A DNA stretch of 64,000 nucleotides from CAHJXG01 sp964235485 (GCA_964235485.1 CAXSAZ010000017.1:14136-78135); one strand, 5' to 3'. Shown: positions 37,704 through 45,756, numbered from the stretch's first letter. The notes: generated by a model not told the origin, from the letters alone. Numbers and translations are program-made.

Positions 37704-38651
37704 ATGGACGACAGCGCGAGCGTGCCGGATTGGTCACTGGGGGCCGCCTACGTGGACGGCCAGGTTTCTCCGATTAAGGATGCGAAGATACCGATGACGG
37801 ATTGGGGCTATCGGCGCTCCGACGTCACCTATGATGTCGTTGGCGTGTACTACGGCGCTTTTTTCCGCCTAAACGACCACATCAGGCGTTTCCGCGCGTC
37901 GATGGACAAGCTGCGCCTGACGCCGCAGGAAAGCGACGAGGACATCGCCCGCATCCTGACCGGCCTCGTCCAGCGCACCGGCTTGCGGGAGGCTTACGTC
38001 GCGATGGATTGCCTGCGCGGCAAGCCTTTGCCGGGCCTGCCCTACCATCCGGCCTACGGGCGCGCTTATCTGGCCTGTTTCGCGATCCCCTGGGTTTGGC
38101 TTTTCACCGAAGAACAGCAGGCGCGCGGCGTTCACGCGCTGATCGCCAAGACGCCGCGCATCCCGGACGACTCGGTCGATCCGACGGTCAAGAACTTCCA
38201 TTGGGGCGATCTGACCAAGGCCAGCTTCGAGGCCCATGACGCCGGGTTCGACACGGCGGTGCTGCTGGACCATGAGGGCTTTCTCACCGAAGGCCCCGGC
38301 TTCAACGTGTTCGCCGTGATCGACGGCACCGTGGTCAGCCCGCCGCGCGGCGCGCTCGAAGGCATCACCCGCCTCTCGGTGAAGGAGCTTTGCGCCGAAC
38401 TCGGCATTCCCCATGACATCCGGCCGGTTTCGCGAGATGACCTTGAGCAGGCGGAGGAAATCTTCTGTTCCACCACGGCCGGCGGCATCATGCCGATCAG
38501 CCGCCTCGGCCCGCGCATCCTCGGCAACGACCGGCCCGGGCCGCTTTCGTCCCGTTTGCGGGAAACGTTCTGGGCCAAGCGGCGCGACGGCTGGCACGCG
38601 ACGCCGATCCCTTACGGAGAGGAGGCTCATACGGCCGGCTTGGTTGAATGA
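37704..38651 (+). CDS. Class IV (fold type IV) aminotransferase, BCAT/D-amino-acid type
   Basis: 315 residues. DAKIPMTDWGYRRSDVTYDVV is the N-terminal substrate loop, and TVKNFHWGDLTKASFEA contains the PLP lysine (VKN). EGPGFNVFAVIDG is the conserved TEGxxxNxF motif, and EIFCSTTAGGIMPI the phosphate-binding STA-type loop. The fold covers branched-chain, D-amino-acid and (R)-amine transaminases. The substrate-determining residues do not let me choose with confidence. It is monocistronic and is followed by a large hairpin shared with the convergent pxpC gene. Confidence 0.87.
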   Translation: MDDSASVPDWSLGAAYVDGQVSPIKDAKIPMTDWGYRRSDVTYDVVGVYYGAFFRLNDHIRRFRASMDKLRLTPQESDEDIARILTGLVQRTGLREAYVAMDCLRGKPLPGLPYHPAYGRAYLACFAIPWVWLFTEEQQARGVHALIAKTPRIPDDSVDPTVKNFHWGDLTKASFEAHDAGFDTAVLLDHEGFLTEGPGFNVFAVIDGTVVSPPRGALEGITRLSVKELCAELGIPHDIRPVSRDDLEQAEEIFCSTTAGGIMPISRLGPRILGNDRPGPLSSRLRETFWAKRRDGWHATPIPYGEEAHTAGLVE

Positions 38652-38660
38652 CCGTCACCC

Positions 38661-38720
38661 GCTGATGGGTTGCACCCATCCTACGGCATGGGTCGCGTAG
38701 GATGGGTGAAACCCATCAGC
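38661..38720. repeat. REP-like hairpin with 25-bp arms
   Basis: The left arm GCTGATGGGTTGCACCCATC+CTACG (38661-38685) and the right arm CGTAG+GATGGGTGAAACCCATCAGC (38696-38720) are complementary at 24 of 25 positions around a 10-base loop. It lies between two convergent genes. No T tract follows on either strand, so it is not a classic terminator, though it may stabilise 3' ends. I recall near-identical GTAGGATGGGTGAAACCCATC-type sequences from many proteobacterial intergenic regions; this was not checked. Confidence 0.85.
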
Positions 38721-38783
38721 CGCACACGGGTCATCAATGGCGCCGCCCGTATCACGCACAGACGCAGGCGTGCGGGAGCCTTG

Positions 38784-39764
38784 TCAGGACGCCCGCAGCG
38801 CCTCCCTGATCTGCCGCAGCCGCGCCGCGCGTTCCGCCCGGGCGGCCAGCGCCTGCTCCATATCGACGGCGATGAAGCGCGTCGGCGTGTGCGGCTGCAT
38901 CTGGCCGATCAGGTCCATGTCGGCGGAGATCACGGTGCCCAGCATGAAGTAGCCGCCCCCCGACACGGCGTCCCGGTGCAGCACGATCGGTTCCGTCCCG
39001 CCCGGCACCTGCACGGAGCCGTAGGGGTAGCCGCTGTCCACGATGTTGGACGGGTCCGACCCGGCGCCGAACGGCGGCGCCCGCGGCACGAACTCCAGCG
39101 CCCGCCCCCCGCGGAAGCGGTAGCCGATCCGGTCCGCTTCCGGCGCGACCTTCCAGGTGTCGGCAAAGAAACTCTCCTGCGCCGACATGGCCAGCCGGTG
39201 CCAATACAGCCCCGGCAGCACCCGGAGCGCGCCCGCCGCCGCCGCCGGCTGCCGCAGCGCCTCCGGCACCGTTTGCCCTTCCGCGGCCGTGCGCGCCGGG
39301 ACGCCCACGGGCAGGGTGTCGCCGGCCCGCAGCGTCCGCCCGTCCAGCCCGCCCAGCGCCCCCAGCACGTAGGTGGACCGGCTGCCCAGCACGGGCGGCA
39401 CGTCGATGCCGCCGGCCACCGCCACGTAGGCGCGGGCGCCCCGGCGCAGGAACTCGAAGCCCAGCACCTGCCCGGCGCGCACCCGGAACGCGGTCCACCC
39501 GGGTTGCGGCTGTCCGTCGAGCTTCGGCGGCAGGTCGGCCCCCGTGACCGCGACAAGGGCGTCGGACGTGAACCGCAGTTCCGGGCCGAGGAACACGGCT
39601 TCCAGCGCCGCCGCGCCTTCCTCGTTGCCGACCAGCAGGTTCGCCGCCCGCAAGGCGGCACGGTCCATCGCTCCGGACAGCGGGATGCCGAGGTGGTAGT
39701 ACCCGGGCCGCCCGAGGTCCTGCACCGTCGTGGACAGGCCGGGCTTCATCACCTCAATGGCCAT
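38784..39764 (-). CDS. pxpC: 5-oxoprolinase subunit PxpC (biotin-dependent carboxyltransferase-like)
   Basis: 326 residues. VMKPGLSTTVQDLGRPGYYHLG and SGAMDRAALRAANLLVGNEEGAAALE are the family's opening. VAVTGADL and YVAVAGGIDVPPVLGSRST follow, and GYPYGSVQVPGGTEPIVLHRDA lies near the end. With PxpA and PxpB it forms the ATP-dependent 5-oxoprolinase of bacteria. The same fold is the carboxyltransferase half of urea carboxylase. It overlaps pxpB by 11 bp and is the last gene of the cluster, facing the REP-like hairpin. Confidence 0.92.
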   Translation of the reverse strand: MAIEVMKPGLSTTVQDLGRPGYYHLGIPLSGAMDRAALRAANLLVGNEEGAAALEAVFLGPELRFTSDALVAVTGADLPPKLDGQPQPGWTAFRVRAGQVLGFEFLRRGARAYVAVAGGIDVPPVLGSRSTYVLGALGGLDGRTLRAGDTLPVGVPARTAAEGQTVPEALRQPAAAAGALRVLPGLYWHRLAMSAQESFFADTWKVAPEADRIGYRFRGGRALEFVPRAPPFGAGSDPSNIVDSGYPYGSVQVPGGTEPIVLHRDAVSGGGYFMLGTVISADMDLIGQMQPHTPTRFIAVDMEQALAARAERAARLRQIREALRAS

Positions 39765-40629
39765 GCAATGTCTCCAGCAGCCGGGCGTTGGTCCCCGCGG
39801 GGTCGGCCTCGAACGCCGCGAGCGAGAACTCGGCCGGGCGGATCGTGGGCGCCCAGCGCCCGGCGGGCAGGTCCGCCACGATCAGGTCGTATTCCGCGCG
39901 CCCCACGGGGCGGAACTTCACGATGTCGCCGGGCCGGAAGAAGATCATGAACTCCCGCAGGTAGCCCGCCTGCTGCGCCGGGTCGTAGATCGGCATGGGC
40001 GTGATGCCGAACATCTGGTAGCCGCCCGCCCCGCGCACCGAGTAGATGCAGCCGAAGCAGCCGCCATGCCCCACCGTGAGACGCGGCGTGTCGGTGCGGG
40101 GCCGCAGGTATTTCGGCACCTCGATCTGCCGGGCGCGCTCGACCATCTGGTACATGAACGGCAGCCCGGCGACGAAGCCGACCATGGTAACGAACCACGG
40201 CGCCGCCGCATGGGCCGCGATGAAGTCGTCCGTGCCCCCGTAGCCGTTGATGCGGGCGGCGTACTCCAGGTCGGTGGCGCCGGGGTCCTGGTGCCGCTCG
40301 CGGAAGCGCATCAGCGTTTCGCGCGTCCAAGGGTCGTCGTACAGCACGGGGATTTCGACGATGCGGGTGGCGAGCGTCCTTTCGCCCTGGCCCGACGCGG
40401 CCTCCAGCGCCCGCAGCTCGCCCAGCAGCGCATCCGGCGCGATCACGTCGGGGTCAAAGCGCACCTGCAGCGAAGCGTTGGCCGGGCAGATTTCGGTGAC
40501 GCCGCGGATGCCGCTTTCGCGCACCGCCTTTGCCATCGAGATCGAGGCGAAGAACGCCCCGAGCGACATCGCCTCGTCGAGTTCGACGAAGACGTGCTCG
40601 TCGCCGCCAAAGGAATAGCGCGCCGTCAT
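39754..40629 (-). CDS. pxpB: 5-oxoprolinase subunit PxpB (KipI/allophanate hydrolase subunit 1-like)
   Basis: 291 residues. The N-terminal region up to about residue 85 (GGDEHVFVELDEAMSLGAF) is a ferredoxin-like part. The C-terminal cyclophilin-like domain has EIPVLYDD, PWFVTMVGFVAGLPFM, PRLTVGHGGCFGCIYSVRGAGG and EFMIFFRPGDIVKFRPV. Start overlaps the stop of the biotin carboxylase gene (ATGA). The protein is about 60 residues longer than E. coli PxpB, mainly at the N-terminus. It pairs with PxpC. Confidence 0.9.
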   Translation of the reverse strand: MTARYSFGGDEHVFVELDEAMSLGAFFASISMAKAVRESGIRGVTEICPANASLQVRFDPDVIAPDALLGELRALEAASGQGERTLATRIVEIPVLYDDPWTRETLMRFRERHQDPGATDLEYAARINGYGGTDDFIAAHAAAPWFVTMVGFVAGLPFMYQMVERARQIEVPKYLRPRTDTPRLTVGHGGCFGCIYSVRGAGGYQMFGITPMPIYDPAQQAGYLREFMIFFRPGDIVKFRPVGRAEYDLIVADLPAGRWAPTIRPAEFSLAAFEADPAGTNARLLETLHGH

Positions 40630-42002
40630 GTTGCCTCCGCGGTGGGATCGGGTGGCCCGGCGGCCAGCCAGGTTTCGAGCCAGCCGGTATGGACGCGGCC
40701 GGCGGCAACATCCGGCGCGTCGATCAGGCGGCGGTGCAGCGCCGCCGTGGTAGGCAGGCCCGCCACCGCCAGCTCTCCCAGCGCGCCGCGCATCCGCGCC
40801 AGCGCGCCGGCCCGCGTTTCGTCCCAGGCCACCAGCTTGCCCAGCAGCGAGTCGTAGAACGGCGGCACGTCGTAGCCCTCGTACAGCATGGTGTCGAAGC
40901 GCACGCCGGGGCCGCCGGGGATCGTCAGCCCGGTGACGCGGCCCGGCGCCGGGCGGAAGTCCTGGGCGGGGTCCTCGGCGTTGATGCGGCACTCCACCGC
41001 GTGGCCGCGCAAGGACACGTCGGCCTGGGCGATGCCAAGCGGCTCGCCGCCGGCGATGCGGATCATCTCGCGCACGATGTCGATGCCGGTGACCATCTCG
41101 GTGACGGGGTGCTCGACCTGGATGCGGGTGTTCATCTCGATGAAGTAGAACTCCCCGCCGGCTTCGTCGTACAGGAACTCCAGCGTGCCGGCGCCGCGGT
41201 AGCCGATGCCCTGGGCCAGCCGCACCGCCGCGGCGCACAGCCGGGCGCGGGCCGCGTCGCCGAGGCAGGGGGCCGGCGCTTCTTCCCAGATCTTCTGCCG
41301 GCGGCGCTGCAAGGAGCATTCGCGCTCGAACAGGTGCACCACGTCCGCGCCGTCGCCCAGCACCTGCACCTCGATGTGGCGGGCGCGGGACACGAACCGC
41401 TCCAGGTACAGCCCGCCGTCGCCGAACGCCGCGAGCGCCTCCGCGGCGGCCACCGGGAACAGCCGCGCCAATGCGGCCTCGTCCTCGCATACCCGGATGC
41501 CGCGCCCGCCGCCGCCGGCCGACGCCTTGATGAGCAACGGAAAGCCGATCCCCTCCGCCAGCGCCAGCGCCGCCGACACGTCCGGAACCCGGCCGGCGCT
41601 GCCGGGCACGGTGGGCACCCCGGCGGCCACCGCGGCGTCGCGCGCGGCGGCCTTGTCGCCCATGCGCCGGATCGTCGCGGCGTCGGGGCCGATGAACACC
41701 AGCCCCGCCGCCGCCACGGCCTCCGCGAAGCGCGGGTCTTCGGACAGGAACCCGTAGCCGGGATGCACGGCGTCGGCCCCGCAGGCGAGCGCCGCGGCCA
41801 CCAGCGCGTCGCGGTTCAGGTAGGAACGGGATGCCGGCGCCGGGCCGATGGGCACGGTCTCATCGGCCATGCGGGCGGCGAGCATGGCGCCGTCCGCGGC
41901 GCTCACGGCCTGCACGGTGCGGATGCCCAGGTCGCGCGCCGCGCGGACAATCCGCACCGCGATCTCCCCGCGGTTGGCGACCAGGATCTTGCGCAGGCCC
42001 AT
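40626..42002 (-). CDS. Biotin carboxylase (AccC-like)
   Basis: 458 residues, normal for a biotin carboxylase subunit. KILVANRGEIAVRI opens it. VHPGYGFLSEDPRFA follows, then the ATP-grasp glycine loop KASAGGGGRGIRV, HIEVQVLGD, ERECSLQRRRQKIWEEAP (catalytic region), and EMNTRIQVEHPVTEMVTGID. It carboxylates biotin on a carrier with ATP and bicarbonate. Position between a biotin carrier and pxpB suggests a dedicated carboxylase rather than the fatty-acid AccC, so I leave the symbol empty. Overlaps pxpB by 4 bp and follows the carrier gene by 3 bp. Confidence 0.92.
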   Translation of the reverse strand: MGLRKILVANRGEIAVRIVRAARDLGIRTVQAVSAADGAMLAARMADETVPIGPAPASRSYLNRDALVAAALACGADAVHPGYGFLSEDPRFAEAVAAAGLVFIGPDAATIRRMGDKAAARDAAVAAGVPTVPGSAGRVPDVSAALALAEGIGFPLLIKASAGGGGRGIRVCEDEAALARLFPVAAAEALAAFGDGGLYLERFVSRARHIEVQVLGDGADVVHLFERECSLQRRRQKIWEEAPAPCLGDAARARLCAAAVRLAQGIGYRGAGTLEFLYDEAGGEFYFIEMNTRIQVEHPVTEMVTGIDIVREMIRIAGGEPLGIAQADVSLRGHAVECRINAEDPAQDFRPAPGRVTGLTIPGGPGVRFDTMLYEGYDVPPFYDSLLGKLVAWDETRAGALARMRGALGELAVAGLPTTAALHRRLIDAPDVAAGRVHTGWLETWLAAGPPDPTAEAT

Positions 42003-42005
42003 CGG

Positions 42006-42248
42006 TCAGGTCTCAAGCTCGTACAACGGCTCGCCGGCCATCACGGCGTCGCCGTCGTCGATGAGGAAGCGCACGAACCGCCCGGCCGCCTCGGCGGCAA
42101 CGGGCGTGAACGTCTTCATCACCTCGATCAGGCCCAGCGTGTCGCCGGGCGTCACGGCGTCGCCCGGCGCCTTGAACGGCGGCTGGTCGGGCGCGCTGCG
42201 GTGGTAGAAGGTGCCCGGCAGCGGGGCCTGAACCGTGGTCGTTGCCAT
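42006..42248 (-). CDS. Biotin carrier domain protein (BCCP-like)
   Basis: 80 residues forming only the biotinyl domain: QAPLPGTFYHRSAPDQPPF, GDAVTPGDTLGLIEVMKTF, then RFVRFLIDDGDAVMAGEPL. The biotin lysine is in EVMKTF, where classic carriers have EAMKM; EVMKLF/TF variants are known in BCCPs of this type. It lacks the long Pro/Ala N-terminal arm of AccB. It lies between pxpA and the biotin carboxylase. Confidence 0.9.
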   Translation of the reverse strand: MATTTVQAPLPGTFYHRSAPDQPPFKAPGDAVTPGDTLGLIEVMKTFTPVAAEAAGRFVRFLIDDGDAVMAGEPLYELET

Positions 42249-42260
42249 GCGTCGTGCTCC

Positions 42261-43034
42261 TCAACCGGCACCGGGCGGGGCGATGCGGATGCCGTCCGCG
42301 GCCAGCGCGTCCCGCATTGCGCGCGCCAGCTCGAACGCGCCGGGCGTGTCGGAGTGGAAACAGATCGACTCGAACGCCACGTCGATCACGTCGCCCTCGA
42401 CCGTCTCCACCCGTCCGTCGCGGCAAGCGCGCAGCACCTTGTCGGCCACGCGCCCCGGGTCCGGCCGGCCGACCCGGCGGGCGAACACGATGGAGCCGGA
42501 GCGGTCGTAGTCCCGGTCGGCGTAGAACTCCCGCACCGTGCGCAGCCCGGCGCGCCCGGCGACGGCGCAGGTCACGGACACGTCCATGCAGTACAGCAGC
42601 AGGTCCGGCGAGAACCGCTGCACGCACTCCACCAGCGCCGCGGAGAACGCCTCGTCGCGCGCCGCGTGCATATACAGCGCGCCGTGCGGCTTCACGTGCT
42701 GCAAGCGGCGCCCATGCCGGCGCGCGAAGGCGTCCAGCGCGCCCACCTGATACAGCACGTCATGCGCCAGGTCCTCGGGCGCGGCGGCAATGTGGCGGCG
42801 GCCGAAGCCCTGCAGGTCGCGGAACCCGGGATGCGCCCCGATGCCGACGCCGCGCGCCGCGGCTTCCCGCACCGTGCGGTCCATCAGGCTCGGGTCGCCG
42901 GCGTGGAAGCCCGTGGCGATGTTGGCGGAGCTGACCAGCGGCAGCAGCGCCTCGTCGCCGGCCTCGCCAATGGTCCAAGCGCCGAAGCCCTCGCCCATGT
43001 CGCAGTTGATATCGACGGTCAGGCGCGTGGGCAT
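42261..43034 (-). CDS. pxpA: 5-oxoprolinase subunit PxpA (LamB/YcsF family)
   Basis: 257 residues. VDINCDMGEGFGAWTIG is the conserved opening with metal-type acidic residues. It is followed by SANIATGFHAGDPSLM, GIGAHPGFRDLQGFGRR, VKPHGALYMHA and REFYADRDYDRSG. The chosen ATG has GGAAGGAG 8 bp upstream. First gene of the pxpA - carrier - carboxylase - pxpB - pxpC cluster. With PxpBC it opens 5-oxoproline to glutamate using ATP; whether the biotin proteins join that reaction is unknown. Confidence 0.93.
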   Translation of the reverse strand: MPTRLTVDINCDMGEGFGAWTIGEAGDEALLPLVSSANIATGFHAGDPSLMDRTVREAAARGVGIGAHPGFRDLQGFGRRHIAAAPEDLAHDVLYQVGALDAFARRHGRRLQHVKPHGALYMHAARDEAFSAALVECVQRFSPDLLLYCMDVSVTCAVAGRAGLRTVREFYADRDYDRSGSIVFARRVGRPDPGRVADKVLRACRDGRVETVEGDVIDVAFESICFHSDTPGAFELARAMRDALAADGIRIAPPGAG

Positions 43035-43077
43035 CGCTGAACTCCTTCCGGCAATCGGCATATCCTGCGTGCCGCAG

Positions 43078-43142
43078 GCGCCCGCCGCAAGCCCGGCCGC
43101 GAGCGTTGCCGCCCCGGCGGGAACCTGACAGGCTCAGGGCGC
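43078..43142 (+). promoter_or_regulatory. Possible structured 5' leader upstream of the deacetylase gene
   Basis: GCGCCC (43078-43083) can pair with GGGCGC (43137-43142), closing a 65-nt region that holds GGCGGGAACCTGACAGG and a smaller GC-rich stem. The closing stem is followed by GATGGGGAAAGGGAGGA, which includes the ribosome site. The GAACCTGA...GGGGAAA wording is reminiscent of a riboswitch core, but I cannot match it to a class. It could instead be the divergent promoter region of pxpA. Confidence 0.3.
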
Positions 43143-43164
43143 TGATGGGGAAAGGGAGGACGCG

Positions 43165-44046
43165 ATGGCCAAGGAAATCTTCTGCTCGTTCGGGGTGGAT
43201 GTGGACGCGGTGGCCGGATGGCTCGGCTCCTATGGCGGGGAGGACAGCCCGGACGACATTTCGCGCGGGCTGTTCGCCGGCGAGGTCGGCAGCCTGCGCT
43301 TGGTCAAGTTGTTCGAGCGCTTCGGCATCAAGACCACCTGGTTCATCCCCGGGCACTCCATCGAGACCTTTCCCGACCAGATGCGCGCGGTGGTGGAGGC
43401 CGGGCACGAGGTCGGCATCCACGGCTACAGCCACGAGAACCCCATCGAGATGACGCCGGACCAAGAGGAGGCCGTGCTCGACAAGTGCATCGACCTGGTG
43501 ACCAAGCTGTCGGGCAAGCGGCCTACCGGCTACGTCGCGCCCTGGTGGGAGTTCAGCCCCGTCAGCAACGAGCTGCTGCTGAAAAAGGGGATCAAGTATG
43601 ACCATAGCCTGATGCACAAGGACTTCGAGCCGTACTACGTGCGCGTCGGCGACAGTTGGACCAAGATCGACTACGCCAAGCAGCCACAGGACTGGATGCA
43701 CCCGCTGGTGCGCGGGCAGGAAACCGACCTGATCGAGATCCCGGCCAGTTGGCACTTGGACGACCTGCCGCCCATGATGTTCATCAAGAAGGCGCCGAAC
43801 AGCCACGGCTTCGTCAACCCGCGCGACATCGAGCAATTGTGGCGCGACCAGTTCGACTGGGTGTATCGCGAGTACGACTACGCCGTGTTCCCCATCACCA
43901 TCCATCCCGACGTGTCCGGGCGGCCGCAGGTGCTGATGATGCTGGAGCGCCTTTACAGCCACATGATCCGCCACCCCGGCGTCAGGTTCGTCACCATGGA
44001 CGAGATCGCCGACGACTTCGCCCGCCGCCAGCCGCGCCAAAAGTAG
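43165..44046 (+). CDS. Polysaccharide deacetylase-fold amidohydrolase (PuuE / cyclic imide hydrolase-like)
   Basis: 293 residues of the NodB-like fold. FGVDVDAVAGWLG gives the first Asp. TTWFIPGHSIETFP follows, and GHEVGIHGYSHENPIEM contains the H-x-x-x-H-type metal site. GYVAPWWEFSPVSNELLL, SHGFVNPRDIEQLWRDQFDW and FPITIHPDVSGRP complete the pattern. These features match the PuuE allantoinase / cyclic imide hydrolase branch rather than true chitin or peptidoglycan deacetylases. There is no signal peptide, fitting a cytosolic amidohydrolase. It is divergent from the Pxp cluster, which also acts on a cyclic amide, so a joint role in ring-amide catabolism is plausible. Confidence 0.82.
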   Translation: MAKEIFCSFGVDVDAVAGWLGSYGGEDSPDDISRGLFAGEVGSLRLVKLFERFGIKTTWFIPGHSIETFPDQMRAVVEAGHEVGIHGYSHENPIEMTPDQEEAVLDKCIDLVTKLSGKRPTGYVAPWWEFSPVSNELLLKKGIKYDHSLMHKDFEPYYVRVGDSWTKIDYAKQPQDWMHPLVRGQETDLIEIPASWHLDDLPPMMFIKKAPNSHGFVNPRDIEQLWRDQFDWVYREYDYAVFPITIHPDVSGRPQVLMMLERLYSHMIRHPGVRFVTMDEIADDFARRQPRQK

Positions 44047-44047
44047 C

Positions 44048-44383
44048 ATGTGCGGCCTGTGCGGCACGCTCGGCGACGGCACCCATTGGGCGGATGGCCT
44101 TGCACGCCCGGGGGAGCCGCCGCCCGCGTCGGCGGTGCCCTGGCTCCGCCGCCAGGCCCGGCGTCAGCGGGTGGCGCTCGGCAACGCGGTGCTCCGGCAT
44201 TACGGCCTTCGGCTTTCCGACTGGCAGGGGAGCGCGTTCCTGCTGCGCAACCGCACGGGTGCGACCGGGACCGTGCAGGGCCTCGCCGACCTGTGGCCGG
44301 CGGCGGAGCGGATGGCGGGCGTGCCGCTCGACCCGCTGGACCCGGCGCTGCTGGACGCGCTGGAGCGCCATGCCGCCGGGTGA
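44048..44383 (+). CDS. Small CGLCG-motif protein next to CobW
   Basis: 111 residues starting one base after the previous stop. It opens MCGLCGTLGDGTHWADG, with two Cys and a His that could bind a metal, and has RQRVALGNAVLRHYGLRLSDWQG in the middle. I recall proteins with this opening beside CobW-type GTPases, but no function is known to me. It overlaps the CobW gene by 14 bp, so the two are coupled. A role as metal recipient or partner of the GTPase is a hypothesis. Confidence 0.68.
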   Translation: MCGLCGTLGDGTHWADGLARPGEPPPASAVPWLRRQARRQRVALGNAVLRHYGLRLSDWQGSAFLLRNRTGATGTVQGLADLWPAAERMAGVPLDPLDPALLDALERHAAG

Positions 44384-45404
44384 CGCGCGCCTGCCGGTCA
44401 ACATCCTGACGGGCTTCCTGGGCAGCGGCAAGACAACGGTGCTGCGCCACGTGCTGCGCGACCCGGCCTTTGCGGACACTGCCGTGCTGATCAACGAGTT
44501 CGGTGAGGTGGGGCTGGACCACCTGCTGGTCGGCGCGCTCGACGAGGCGCCGGTGCTGCTCGCCAGCGGCTGCATCTGCTGCTCCATCCGCGGCGACCTC
44601 AGCCGCGCGGTGCGCGACCTTCATGCCCGCCGGCAGCGCGGCGAGGTGCCGCCGTTCGGCCGGGTGATCGTCGAGACCACGGGCCTCGCGGACCCGACGC
44701 CGATCCTTGCGACCCTCACCGCGGACCTGGTGATCCGCCGGCACTTCCGGCCCGGCAACATCGTGGCCACGCTGGACGCCCTGCACGCGGAACGAGGCCT
44801 CGCGCGGCACGCGGAGGTGTCGCGGCAGGCGGCAATCGCCGACCGCCTGATCGTCACCAAGACGGACCTGGCCGCCCCCGGCGCGGTGGTCCGGCTCCGC
44901 CACGCGCTGCGCCGGCTGAACCCGGCGGCCCCGGTGGTGGAGGCCGTCCACGGCGCCGTCGATCCGGACATCCTGATCGGCCAGGACATCCACGCGGCCG
45001 AGACCCGGATGACGGAGGCCCGGCACTGGATGCAGGGAGGGGCAGGGCCGCCGGGCGCGAAGGGCAGCCGTCACGGTGGCGGCGCGATCACCTCGTTCTG
45101 CTTGCGCCTGTCGGGCGAGTTGGACTGGCACGCCTTTGGCCTGTGGTTCAGCATGTTGGCGCACCGGCACGGGGACAAGCTGCTGCGGGTGAAAGGCATC
45201 CTCCATGTGGAGAACAGCGCAACGCCGGTCGCGATCCACGCCGTGCAGCACGTCATCCATGCCCCGGAGCACCTGCCGGATTGGCCGGACACGGAACGCG
45301 GCTCCCGCATCGTGTTCATCGCGGAGGGCTTGGAACAGGACGCCGTGGAACGCTCCTTGCAGGCCTTTTCCCGCCTGACGCGCCCGGCCAAGGCCGTTGG
45401 TTAG
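44370..45404 (+). CDS. CobW/G3E family GTPase metallochaperone
   Basis: 344 residues. PVNILTGFLGSGKTTVLRHVL holds the P-loop, INEFGEVGLDH the switch region, and SGCICCSIRGDL the CxCC metal-binding motif. VETTGLADPTPI is Walker B, and VTKTDLAAP corresponds to the guanine-binding NKxD as TKTD. A CobW C-terminal domain follows from about residue 215 (ITSFCLRLSGELDW). G3E proteins deliver zinc, cobalt or nickel to target enzymes. Neighbours include a likely metal-dependent amidohydrolase, a possible client. Confidence 0.92.
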   Translation: MPPGDARLPVNILTGFLGSGKTTVLRHVLRDPAFADTAVLINEFGEVGLDHLLVGALDEAPVLLASGCICCSIRGDLSRAVRDLHARRQRGEVPPFGRVIVETTGLADPTPILATLTADLVIRRHFRPGNIVATLDALHAERGLARHAEVSRQAAIADRLIVTKTDLAAPGAVVRLRHALRRLNPAAPVVEAVHGAVDPDILIGQDIHAAETRMTEARHWMQGGAGPPGAKGSRHGGGAITSFCLRLSGELDWHAFGLWFSMLAHRHGDKLLRVKGILHVENSATPVAIHAVQHVIHAPEHLPDWPDTERGSRIVFIAEGLEQDAVERSLQAFSRLTRPAKAVG

Positions 45405-45560
45405 CGAGGCCGGAACAGGCAGCCGAGGGGGAGCAACCCGGCAGATGCGAGCGGCGCGGTCCCGGCGAAGCCTGAGCCAATCAGGGTGGCCCGCCCATCA
45501 AGCCAAAAAAGTATTGGTTGCCGGGCAAAAATTTTGCACCTATCATGCTTGTCCGGCCAT
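45405..45560. other. Intergenic stretch after CobW gene
   Basis: 156 bp between the CobW stop and the minus-strand terminator. A+T content rises from about 45500. No ORF with a recognisable domain. Confidence 0.35.
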
Positions 45561-45588
45561 AAAAAAGGCGGCACCCGAAGGTGCCGCC
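45561..45588 (-). terminator. Rho-independent terminator for the minus-strand ald remnant
   Basis: On the minus strand GGCGGCACC (45588-45580), loop TTCG, GGTGCCGCC (45575-45567) then six T residues (45566-45561). The 9-bp perfect stem with UUCG-type loop and U tract is a textbook terminator. It lies about 170 bp after the ald stop. Confidence 0.88.
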
Positions 45589-45604
45589 AAGTTTAGGGAG
45601 GAAA

Positions 45605-45637
45605 CGTCCGCGAGACGGCATAACCGCCTCGCGGACG
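45605..45637. repeat. Hairpin between ald remnant and terminator
   Basis: CGTCCGCGAG+A+CGG (45605-45618) and CCG+C+CTCGCGGACG (45624-45637) pair with one mismatch around a 5-base loop. It precedes the terminator on the minus strand and may be a second 3' structure or a small repeat element. Confidence 0.55.
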
Positions 45638-45756
45638 TGAACCTATGCTTTTTGTACATTTCCGCAAGCGGAAACTTGTGCGACGCACGCGAAAATTCGG
45701 CAGCACTGGTTTTGCGGTCACGGGTTCGGCAATCCAACCAATCAGCTTGCCGAAGC

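Noticed and set aside
38661..38720. Hairpin as a rho-independent terminator
   Set aside because: Very stable stem but no T run on either strand; kept as a REP-like repeat instead.
40530..43040. 836-codon plus-strand frame across the Pxp cluster
   Set aside because: Antisense to five recognisable, overlapping minus-strand genes.
43110..43160. TPP riboswitch upstream of the PuuE-like gene
   Set aside because: GAACCTGA and GGGGAAA pieces are present but the CTGAGA half of the thiamine aptamer is missing and the gene is not a thiamine gene.
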